Source of the DNA: Anaerolineae bacterium
GTDB taxonomy: Bacteria > Chloroflexota > Anaerolineae > Aggregatilineales > UBA3940
Length of the DNA stretch: 34,035 nucleotides
Reading direction: 5' to 3'
Assembly: GCA_016928235.1 (NCBI GenBank)
Contig: JAFGLD010000135.1
Coordinates: 1-34,035, forward strand
This document shows positions 7,816 through 14,390 of the stretch, piece by piece. The position numbers were made by a program, and so were the translations under genes. Under the pieces are notes generated by a model that worked only from the letters and a program-made list of their open reading frames with translations, was not told the origin of the DNA and ran no database searches. Position 1 is the stretch's first letter. The number at the start of each line of letters is the position of its first letter.

Positions 7816-8460
7816 ATGCCCGTGAAACCCAACAATAGAGAACAGCCCGAACCCCGCCGAGAAGAAACGCGCCGGCGTATCCTGGAGGCGGCGATGCGTC
7901 TCTTCTCCGAGCAAGGCTTTGCGCGGACGACGACTCGTGCCCTGGCGCAAGCCGCCGGCATCACCGAGATGACCCTGTTTCGCTATTTCGCCGGCAAAGA
8001 ACAACTCTTTGAGGCTGCGGTTCAGGAATATGGTGGAAAGGCTGTAGCGGGGGAGATGGAGGCACAACTGACCGGCCACTACCGCGAGGATCTGCTGATA
8101 TTGGGCAATCTGCTCATGAACATTCTAAAACAGCGGGGAGATGCCATGCGCATGATGATCTGCGAGGCGCCCCATTTCCCTGCCATGGCCGAGGTGATTG
8201 CGCAGAATCCGCGCATCCTGCGGCGGATGCTGGCGAGCTACCTTCAGCGGCAGATCGACGCCGGGCAGGCGCGGCCGGTCGACGTCGATGCAGCCGCGAA
8301 CCTTTTCTGGGGTATGTTCCTGGCGTACCGGCTCGGCGCCGATTTAATCGATGAGCCGGGCGTGGGCGGCGCGTCGGACGAAGAGGTTGTGACTCTTTTC
8401 GTGGACATTTTCATCAACGGCACAACTGCCGGGGAGGGCATCGATGGAAACGGTAGTTAG
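7816..8460 (+). CDS. TetR/AcrR-family regulator 2 (controls the ABC exporter)
   Basis: 214 residues. The helix-turn-helix is AMRLFSEQGFARTTTRALAQ followed by AAGITEMTLFRYFAGKEQLF (about residues 28-70), typical of TetR proteins; the rest is the helical ligand-binding domain. The ATG at 7816 has AGGATAGG upstream. The gene overlaps the ABC ATPase gene by 17 nt, so the regulator and transporter are translated together. A strong promoter with an embedded palindrome lies just upstream, indicating autorepression and control of the exporter. The arrangement recalls the regulator-plus-ybhFSR type export loci of enterobacteria, but without a membrane-fusion protein, as expected of a single-membrane or monoderm-like cell. 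Confidence 0.9.
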   Translation: MPVKPNNREQPEPRREETRRRILEAAMRLFSEQGFARTTTRALAQAAGITEMTLFRYFAGKEQLFEAAVQEYGGKAVAGEMEAQLTGHYREDLLILGNLLMNILKQRGDAMRMMICEAPHFPAMAEVIAQNPRILRRMLASYLQRQIDAGQARPVDVDAAANLFWGMFLAYRLGADLIDEPGVGGASDEEVVTLFVDIFINGTTAGEGIDGNGS

Positions 8461-9376
8461 CCTGGAAAACGTCGTCCGGTGTTTTGGGAAACTTGCCGCT
8501 GTGCAAAACCTATCCCTTGAGATTGGCACCGGCGAGATTTTTGGCCTGCTGGGCCCGAATGGGGCGGGCAAGACAACGGTCATCAACCTGATCACCGGAC
8601 TGCTGCGCCGCGACAGTGGTCAGATCCGCGTGCTGGGGTTTGACCCACAGACGCAGGCCCGTCAGGTTCGCCGGCAAATCGGGCTGGTGCCGCAGGAGAC
8701 CAACGTTTATGGCGACCTGAGTGCGATGGACAACCTGTGGCACCATGCCGCGCTCTACTGTGGCAACCTGGACACTGCCGGGGGGCGGATCGAGGAGCTG
8801 CTGCGGATGATGGAGTTGTGGAACCGGCGTAACGACCTGCTGCGAACATATTCGGGAGGTATGAAGCGCCGCCTGGCCCTGGCCCGCGCCCTGCTGCACG
8901 ACCCTCAGATCATCTTGTTCGATGAGCCGACACTGGGCGTGGATGTGCAGGGCCGGCATGTCCTATGGGAGCACATGAAGACGCTCAAATCGCAGGGCAA
9001 GACCTTCATCGTATCGACCAACGATATGAACGAAGCCGGCGCGCTGTGTGACCGGCTGGTGATCGTCGACCGCGGCAAGGCCATTGCGCTGGATACGCCC
9101 GAGGCGCTGTGCGCCGGATTGGGGCGTGACATCATCACCCTGCAGACCACGCCCGATGTCATCGACCCAGAGCGGCTGTTTGCCGGACTGGACGTGCAGG
9201 CCGTTACACGGCCAGAGCCGGGTTGGCTGCGCATCGAGACGCGCAACGCCGAGACGCACATCGGTGAGTTCGTCGGCCGGATGAGCGCCCAATATCGCCT
9301 GGAGTCGCTACGGATTGCCAGGCCTACCCTGGACGATGTGTTTCTGCATCACACGGGCCGTGCCTTGAGGGAGTGA
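8444..9376 (+). CDS. ABC transporter ATP-binding protein (ABC-2/DRR type)
   Basis: 310 residues. Walker A GPNGAGKTT (37-45), Q-loop Gln84, signature YSGGMKRR (136-143), Walker B IILFDEPTLGVD (156-167). The C-terminal ~90 residues are the extension common in drug- and polysaccharide-export ATPases. At the switch position, where the family normally has T-T-H-Y-M-E-E-A, this protein reads S-T-N-D-M-N-E-A, so the H-loop histidine is Asn193. The start lies inside the end of tetR-2 and the stop is 5 nt before the permease start, an export operon layout. It energises the two following permeases, which presumably form a heterodimeric channel. The cargo is unknown. Confidence 0.93.
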   Translation: METVVSLENVVRCFGKLAAVQNLSLEIGTGEIFGLLGPNGAGKTTVINLITGLLRRDSGQIRVLGFDPQTQARQVRRQIGLVPQETNVYGDLSAMDNLWHHAALYCGNLDTAGGRIEELLRMMELWNRRNDLLRTYSGGMKRRLALARALLHDPQIILFDEPTLGVDVQGRHVLWEHMKTLKSQGKTFIVSTNDMNEAGALCDRLVIVDRGKAIALDTPEALCAGLGRDIITLQTTPDVIDPERLFAGLDVQAVTRPEPGWLRIETRNAETHIGEFVGRMSAQYRLESLRIARPTLDDVFLHHTGRALRE

Positions 9377-9381
9377 CATCG

Positions 9382-10440
9382 ATGAAACGCTTCTTCCTGC
9401 TCTTACTCCATGAATTCCGATTGGCACGTGCCACGCTACCTATTCACGCTGTCGCCATCATCGAGCCGGCGGTCATGTACGCGCTGATGACGGTTATCCT
9501 GGTGCACCCAACGTTTGATATGCATATCCAACAGTCAGATGACGCGACTACTCAGGCTCTGGTTGTGGCCATGCAGGAGGTCGGCTCACCCATCGGCCTG
9601 CCCTACATCGAGCCGGTGATGGTTGACTTCGACCAGCCGCACAATGTGCGCCAGGTGATCGCTATAGAAGAACGTGAGGGCATCCCGACGGCGGTTCAGC
9701 GCTACAACCTGATCGACCAAAACCTGGTCAAGAACTACCGCAACCGGCTGACGGCAGCGGCGCTGCGCCTGTGGAATGCCGATTTGGGTGCCCGCGCCGT
9801 GACGGTTGTCGAATACCCCACGCGGCCCTGGGATGTTCCTTACAATGTCTACTTTGGCATGGCGATGCTACCCATGGCGGCCTTCCTGGCCGCGACGATG
9901 CTCGGTGGGGTGCTTACCACTCAGGAGTTCGAGATTGGCACCGTCCTGGAGCAACGTCTGGCTTCGGCCTCACTGGAACTGATCCTGGCAGCCCGCCTGA
10001 CCCGGCTGGCGATTACCTCGCTGCTTAGTGCCGGGTTGGTCATGCTCGCCACCGGCCTGATCAATGGCTACTGGCCCGATTCGATTGGACTGGTGGGGTT
10101 GATCCTGCTGCCGGTGGCCATCATCGGCGGCTGTCTGGGAGTGATAGCCGGGCTGGCCGCGCGGGCCACGCTGCCGGCCTTCTTGATCGGGCTGGTCACG
10201 TCGTTCGCCGGCTGGCTTCTTGGCAATGCCTTCAAGCCGGCGGTCAGCATCGGCGGCTGGTATGAGTTTTTCAGCCGTTTCTCCCCCAACACCTACGCCG
10301 TCGAGCTGTTTTTCCCGCGCTTCTATGGGGTCGAGATGGGCTCGATGCTGTCCGCGGCGCTGATCCTGATAGGTGCCTCTCTTGCCATGATCGTTTTGAC
10401 CACTTTCATCTATCGCCGGGCACTCTCGGCGTGGGGGTGA
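9382..10440 (+). CDS. ABC-2 type permease, subunit 1
   Basis: 352 residues starting at the ATG at 9382, chosen because GAGGGAG lies 8 nt upstream. The GTG at 9373 inside the ATPase stop would leave no room for a ribosome site. The topology is that of ABC2_membrane_3/YhhJ proteins: one N-terminal helix near residues 20-40, an extracytoplasmic domain of about 110 residues, then five membrane helices. The segment NTYAVELFFPRFYG near the end matches the usual N-x-x-A-V-E/D-x-F motif preceding the last helix. It should pair with subunit 2 and the upstream ATPase. The extracytoplasmic loop differs from that of subunit 2, fitting a heterodimer. Confidence 0.9.
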   Translation: MKRFFLLLLHEFRLARATLPIHAVAIIEPAVMYALMTVILVHPTFDMHIQQSDDATTQALVVAMQEVGSPIGLPYIEPVMVDFDQPHNVRQVIAIEEREGIPTAVQRYNLIDQNLVKNYRNRLTAAALRLWNADLGARAVTVVEYPTRPWDVPYNVYFGMAMLPMAAFLAATMLGGVLTTQEFEIGTVLEQRLASASLELILAARLTRLAITSLLSAGLVMLATGLINGYWPDSIGLVGLILLPVAIIGGCLGVIAGLAARATLPAFLIGLVTSFAGWLLGNAFKPAVSIGGWYEFFSRFSPNTYAVELFFPRFYGVEMGSMLSAALILIGASLAMIVLTTFIYRRALSAWG

Positions 10441-10443
10441 CCG

Positions 10444-11556
10444 ATGAGACGCTTCTGGATACTGCTATCAACCGAGCTCAAGGCCTGGCGGAACGACCCG
10501 GTAACCGCGGGTGGGGGATTGATCCCGCCGCTGTTTATCCTGATTGTCTTTGGCCTGTTTTTTGGAGGAACCCCCTCATTCCGCATCGTGTTGGTGGATC
10601 AAGACACCGGACCCTATGGCGCCGTGCTGCGCCAGGCCTTTGAAGAAACCCTCTCACCCTTCGGCGCGCCATACTACGAGATACTGCCGATGGGGGAGGG
10701 TGACGCCTGGACGGCTCTGCGCGCTTACCGCATCGATGGGGTATGGGTCATTCCTCCCGCTTTCTCGACGCGGGTAGAGGCGGGCCAAAACCCACAGGTC
10801 GAGATGCACTTCAGCAACTACATCGACGATCAAGCCAAGAACCACCGCATCTACCAGGCAGAAGTGCTGTGGCACTTCTACGAGAAGATCGGCCAGCCGG
10901 CGCCGCCGCTGGCACTGGCCGAGGAGTATCCCCTGCCGGAGATGGTCGGCTGGCTGCCGGTCATCGGCGTGGGGATCGCCCTGGTGAGCTTCATGCTAGG
11001 TGGGATGATGAATGTGCTGCTGCTGTCTCACAAAGAGCACGTGGCCCAGATCACGCTGGAGTTCGGGCTGATGCCCTATTCTCTGGCATGGGTGCTGCTG
11101 CCCAAGGTGCTGCTGGCGCTGGTCATGAGCCTGCTGACCGGCACCGTCTTTCTGGGCATCCTCTATGTTGGGATCGGTGTGTGGCCGGGAGGCTATCTGT
11201 GGGCAGTATGGGTACTGGTTGGGCTGGTGGCGCTCTTCTGGATTGCCATCGTGCTGCTGGTGAGCCTGCGCACCCGGCATCTGATGGGGGCAGCGATAGG
11301 GGTGATATTGACCGGTATGATGGTTTTCTTCATTGGCGGAGGGCTGGCGATGGTGAGAAACAACGCAGCCAATGTGCCATGGTTCTCGTGGCTCTTTCCC
11401 AACGCGCACGCGGTCGATCCGCTGCGCGACCTGATCCTCTTCCACTCCTGGCCGGTTGATTGGAATGTGACACTGCTCAAGCTGACTGCGTTTGCCGCTC
11501 TTAGCCTGGGGGTTGGATTGGGTTTTACCGCTCGCAGGTTGCGGCGGTTGGGGTAG
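10444..11556 (+). CDS. ABC-2 type permease, subunit 2
   Basis: 370 residues. The start is 3 nt after the stop of subunit 1, with G-rich sequence just upstream. Topology is as for subunit 1: helix at about 20-40, an extracytoplasmic domain of about 120 residues beginning RIVLVDQDTGPYG (the ABC-2 permease fold often starts with a V-V-D-x-D-x-S/G motif here), then five helices. NAHAVDPLRDLILF near the C-terminus is the classic conserved motif of this family. It is the last gene of the tetR-2 operon. No membrane-fusion or outer-membrane gene follows. Confidence 0.91.
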   Translation: MRRFWILLSTELKAWRNDPVTAGGGLIPPLFILIVFGLFFGGTPSFRIVLVDQDTGPYGAVLRQAFEETLSPFGAPYYEILPMGEGDAWTALRAYRIDGVWVIPPAFSTRVEAGQNPQVEMHFSNYIDDQAKNHRIYQAEVLWHFYEKIGQPAPPLALAEEYPLPEMVGWLPVIGVGIALVSFMLGGMMNVLLLSHKEHVAQITLEFGLMPYSLAWVLLPKVLLALVMSLLTGTVFLGILYVGIGVWPGGYLWAVWVLVGLVALFWIAIVLLVSLRTRHLMGAAIGVILTGMMVFFIGGGLAMVRNNAANVPWFSWLFPNAHAVDPLRDLILFHSWPVDWNVTLLKLTAFAALSLGVGLGFTARRLRRLG

Positions 11557-11629
11557 ATTGATTGTCGCAAAGCATCGCAGTCGGTCAGACCTCGGATATG
11601 CCACAAGACCAGCCGTAGTCATCACTTTT

Positions 11630-11645
11630 CCGACCGAGTGGTCGG
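11630..11645. promoter_or_regulatory. Operator-like palindrome related to O1/O2, 4 kb away
   Basis: CCGACCGAGTGGTCGG has the same perfect CCGACC/GGTCGG arms and 4-bp spacing as the two TetR-1 operators; only the centre differs (GAGT). It lies downstream of the ABC operon, just before a large palindrome. No good promoter is visible beside it. Confidence 0.5.
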
Positions 11646-11653
11646 CCCGCACT

Positions 11654-11745
11654 TAGACGTGATCGGCAACAGGCGTGCTATGCGTAAAAACCGGCTTATT
11701 TTATGCGTAGCTCAGTTGTTTCCGATCACGTCTACTATCTTTTTA
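11654..11745 (+). repeat. 81-nt imperfect palindrome with T-run, possible terminator
   Basis: Outer arms TAGACGTGATCGG (11654-11666) and CCGATCACGTCTA (11722-11734) are perfect. Pairing continues inward to about 36 positions per side with 7 mismatches, some of which are wobble pairs as RNA. CTTTTT follows at 11739-11744. It may terminate the ABC operon about 100-180 nt past its last gene, or be a small palindromic mobile element. Confidence 0.6.
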
Positions 11746-11775
11746 GCCGAGAAAGCCGGATTTTCAAATGAGCTT

Positions 11776-12195
11776 TTAGCCCTTTTCTACCTTACTCAAG
11801 GCGAAATCGATCTCTTCCGGTACTTCGAGTGCAGCCTCGCCGCAGTTAGGGCAGACTCCATCGTCGCTCTCGAAGCGCAGTCCACAGCAGTTCCAACAAA
11901 TGTAGCGGGACCCCGCCGACAGCACGATAGCTTCCACGCCTTCAGCGGGTGTATCCTGGCTGGCCTCGGCAAACAATGTCAATACTTGCTCTTCGGCCAT
12001 ACCGCCATAAGATAGTAGATATATTTTGCGGAGGTTGCCTTTGGCTTCAGCAATTGCCTGAGCAACAATGGCTCGCATTCTTTCAAGTCGGTTGACTACC
12101 ACAGAATTCTCCAACCACCAGTATATGTAACACCCATAAGCATACCGAAACACAAACTCATCGACAATGGGGATTTGTCCGACCTCACAAATCAA
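11776..12195 (-). CDS. HypA-like zinc-ribbon protein (orphan)
   Basis: Up to 139 residues. From about residue 29 the pattern follows HypA/HybF: a helix IVAQAIAEAKGN, a strand K-I-Y-L-L-S-Y-G-G, AEGVEAIVLSAG, then a zinc ribbon with C-W-N-C and C-P-N-C, and a final acidic strand. HypA delivers nickel to hydrogenase or urease; its N-terminal Met-His-Glu nickel site is not present here. The listed start is a TTG giving a hydrophobic 27-residue extension; a TTG at 12114 would give a HypA-length protein. The start is therefore uncertain, and no ribosome site decides it. No hydrogenase or urease gene is nearby. The region is AT-richer than its neighbours. It may be a diverged HypA with another role, or a remnant. 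Confidence 0.6.
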   Translation of the reverse strand: MICEVGQIPIVDEFVFRYAYGCYIYWWLENSVVVNRLERMRAIVAQAIAEAKGNLRKIYLLSYGGMAEEQVLTLFAEASQDTPAEGVEAIVLSAGSRYICWNCCGLRFESDDGVCPNCGEAALEVPEEIDFALSKVEKG

Positions 12196-12202
12196 ATGTC
12201 TT

Positions 12203-12220
12203 CAACAAATATGTTTGTTG
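12203..12220. promoter_or_regulatory. Palindrome upstream of the HypA-like gene
   Basis: CAACAAATATGTTTGTTG has perfect 7-bp arms around TATG, and lies 8-25 nt upstream of the longest start of the HypA-like gene. This geometry is like a repressor site, but no matching regulator gene is adjacent. Confidence 0.45.
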
Positions 12221-12492
12221 GGCAGGATGAAACAATCGAATTCTGTAGCTTGTCAGATAATACTCCGAACAAGGTTAGCGTCTTTTGTGAGTGCAAAGTT
12301 GTCCGGAATGTTTTCTGAAAAGCTATATATCACAGCAGTGTAGCATAATTGCCTCCAACACAAAAACGCGCACGACGACTCATTTCACTGAAAGCCGATC
12401 ACCTGAATGACGCAGACCAAAAACGTGCTCATCGAGTTACAGTTATCTGAGGGTAGGGTTGCAAGCCACTTCCATTCTGTCAGGTTTTCGAT

Positions 12493-12498
12493 TATAAT
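12493..12498 (+). promoter_or_regulatory. -10 box of the candidate structured RNA
   Basis: A perfect TATAAT is followed by a G-rich start region about 7-12 nt later. The -35 region is weak (no TTGACA at 16-18 bp). It is listed because the sequence downstream ends in an intrinsic terminator with no convincing gene between. Confidence 0.4.
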
Positions 12499-12504
12499 GT
12501 AACT

Positions 12505-12724
12505 AACGATGGGTTAGCGGAACGGAGGTTATATTGCAGGTCCTTCGTCCACAACCTGATAGTAGGTAGCAGTTACAAGACGGTCGTTAGTGACGACCAG
12601 CGCAGAGACACAGCGAACAAACAGCACCTGCGTGATTGCAGGAATAAAGCCAGTGTCAAGCGCCATCCAATATTACATCTGTTCTTCAGAAGAAAGCACA
12701 GCCTTTAGCTGTGCTTTCCCTTTT
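12505..12724 (+). ncRNA. Candidate structured non-coding RNA (unknown family)
   Basis: About 220 nt between a TATAAT box and a strong terminator, with no credible ORF. It holds successive stems: GGAACGGAGG (12519-12528) with CCTTCGTCC (12542-12550), one bulge; ACCT/AGGT (12554-12567); GGTCGT/ACGACC with a 5-nt loop (12582-12598); and CCTGC/GCAGG (12627-12642). GATGG (12509-12513) can pair with CCATC (12663-12667), closing the fold into a multibranch shape before the terminator. I could not match it to tmRNA, RNase P RNA, SRP RNA or a known riboswitch. The downstream gene is on the opposite strand, so it is not an mRNA leader. Confidence 0.45.
12692..12724 (+). terminator. Intrinsic terminator
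   Basis: A perfect 11-bp stem, GAAAGCACAGC (12692-12702) and GCTGTGCTTTC (12708-12718), with a 5-nt loop, is followed by CCTTTT. It faces the plus strand and would end the candidate RNA. The stem might also serve weakly for the convergent minus-strand side. Confidence 0.85.
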
Positions 12725-12811
12725 AGACCAATTGCATGTTCCCTGACTGACAACAACAAGATAGCGCGATCATAGTGCGCTCCTGATCTCCGTGTCAGCA
12801 CTGGTTTCTAC

Positions 12812-13864
12812 CTACCATGCCAACTCCGCCAAGACCGGCATATGATCCGAGCCTGCATCGGGCCCGACCCAGGCCCGCAGGGCTCTAAACTGTTTGGTAT
12901 AGAAGATATAATCGATGCGAAACAGCGGCGTAGCATGTTCAAAGGGATAACCATAACCCTGACGAGATGGAAAAGTCGCGCCAAAACCAAAGCCCGCCGC
13001 GCGGTAGGCATCCACCAGGCCTGATTGGGTGAGAACATGATGTATCTCGCTTTGATCAGGCGCATTCATATCGCCGAGCAGCAAGGCCGGACCATCGGCG
13101 ATCATCTCAGTGTACAAGCGTGCATCATTAAGCGAGCGTAAGCAGAAATAATGCCGCCAGTCAGGGCTCCAGCCTGGCGGCAACGCATGGACAACCAGAA
13201 CACGCAGTCGCCTCCCCTGCGCGTCAAGAGTAACATCCAGGTTGGGCATTGCTTTGGGGCTGCCGTAGAACACACTCTCCTCTACAATTGGATATCGGCT
13301 GAGCAGTGCAATACCATTGACACTCTCGCCTGCCGCGTAGATAGTCTGGTAAGGATACCTAACAGCCAGGTCTGTTTGCATCGAATCGGCTTGTGGGGCA
13401 GTGATCTCCTGGAAACCGATTACATCCGCGCCGGACTCCAGTACTGCGCGAGCAATATCCTCCGGCGGTGTGTTTGTCCCGCCATTGCCCAGGTTGTAGG
13501 TCATCGCCGTCAGTTGTAGGCAGTCACCGGCAGACTCACATACCGGCGTGGGATTGGGAATTATCAGCTCGCCGAATAGCCATACAAATGTCAGCGTCAG
13601 TAGGCCGAACATCATTACTCTTCGCCAACGCCGAAGCAGTAATGCTATTGCCAGAAACACCAGGCCAGGCAGCAGTGCCAGATGCAAGAAATTGCTGAAC
13701 AACGCCACCGGCCACAGCCGGAAGCCGGTGAACAGACGCAGGAGGAAATAGAGGATCAGACCCAGCGCATAGATATCAGCACCGGCCAGCAAGAACAGGC
13801 TGATTCGCTGGGGCCACCGGTGGGGGATCGAATGGGTGGAGGGTGGACAAGATTCTTTGTTCAC
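12812..13864 (-). CDS. Membrane-anchored endonuclease/exonuclease/phosphatase-family protein
   Basis: 350 residues from the GTG at 13864, chosen for the AAGGGAG six bases upstream. The longer TTG-start reading lacks one. Three hydrophobic helices occupy roughly residues 20-105, followed by an EEP (DNase I-like) domain facing outward or in the membrane interface. Active-site motifs seen are MTYNLGNG, DVIGFQEI, LLGDMNAP and, at the end, IDYIFY and GSDHMPV. These hold the metal-binding Asn and Glu and the catalytic Asp/His pair. Relatives with N-terminal helices are found in Chloroflexota and Cyanobacteria and may act on nucleic acids, phosphoinositides or other phosphodiesters; the substrate is unknown. 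Unlinked to its neighbours; an intergenic repeat element lies in its upstream region. Confidence 0.88.
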   Translation of the reverse strand: MNKESCPPSTHSIPHRWPQRISLFLLAGADIYALGLILYFLLRLFTGFRLWPVALFSNFLHLALLPGLVFLAIALLLRRWRRVMMFGLLTLTFVWLFGELIIPNPTPVCESAGDCLQLTAMTYNLGNGGTNTPPEDIARAVLESGADVIGFQEITAPQADSMQTDLAVRYPYQTIYAAGESVNGIALLSRYPIVEESVFYGSPKAMPNLDVTLDAQGRRLRVLVVHALPPGWSPDWRHYFCLRSLNDARLYTEMIADGPALLLGDMNAPDQSEIHHVLTQSGLVDAYRAAGFGFGATFPSRQGYGYPFEHATPLFRIDYIFYTKQFRALRAWVGPDAGSDHMPVLAELAW

Positions 13865-13926
13865 GGATAACTCCCTTAAACAGTGATGCTGAGGCAAATC
13901 TGTCTTTATTTAAGTGTGTGCTTTTG

Positions 13927-14089
13927 GGTAGCGCCCGGAAATAGCGTGGTCGGGATCGTTAAAGAATGAGAGTGATGTCCGGTTGTGTAGGTTGGGTGGT
14001 GGCGCGAGCACAAAATTGCTTCCAAGGCACCCTCTATACCCTGAATCTCTACCACCCAACGATTAGAGTTGTCGATCACGCTATTCTCG
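13927..14089 (+). repeat. Dispersed intergenic element, copy A
   Basis: Related to 19019-19168. Shared blocks in the same order are GGTAGCRCCCGGAAAT; a 34-nt block (13988-14021) matching 30 of 34 positions; CCACCCAA; and CACGCTATTCTCG at the end. In copy A, GTTGGGTGGT (13991-14000) pairs perfectly with ACCACCCAAC (14051-14060), and AATAGCGTG (13940-13948) pairs with CACGCTATT (14077-14085), giving nested stems. No ORF. It could be a non-autonomous mobile element or a structured RNA; the strand given is that on which the two copies were compared. Confidence 0.65.
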
Positions 14090-14131
14090 TGTATTACCTG
14101 CTTTTGAGCGAAGGCTACACTTTACAATAAG

Positions 14132-14390
14132 TTAAACAATCTGGAGCTGTTTATCAGGACATCTATTGCTCGATGATCCTGTTTTGTTTAATACAGAATA
14201 GGCTGCCCGCTCACGAACGCCCCAGGGCTGTGTGCTATCTTGCAAGATCGCCAGCAGGTGATCCAGTGCTTGCTCATCACCAAGCTCGGCCAATGCAAAC
14301 GCGGCGCGAGGGGGCATCGTGTTGGAGCATCTCGGCCAGGTGAAGCAGCGACAGCTCCCGTTCGGTAGGCGGACGATCACTCAGGCTCAT
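14132..14390 (-). pseudogene. Small HEAT-repeat gene broken by a one-base frameshift
   Basis: An ATG at 14390 overlaps the end of the large HEAT gene by 14 nt and opens MSLSDRPPTERELSLLHLAE in one frame. That frame then stops soon after a run of five C (coding strand; G at about 14307-14311). The HEAT pattern continues in the next frame as AAFALAELGDEQALDHLLAI, down to the stop at 14132. With four C instead of five the two halves join into one protein of about 85 residues with one and a half HEAT repeats. It may be a true pseudogene, a sequencing or assembly error in a homopolymer, or a slippery site. The coupled overlap shows it was the third gene of the Fe-S/HEAT operon. Confidence 0.7.

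Noticed and set aside
12505..12724. 6S RNA, tmRNA, RNase P RNA or a riboswitch
   Set aside because: None of the conserved signature sequences of those families is visible, and the fold is multistem rather than one long hairpin; left as unknown.
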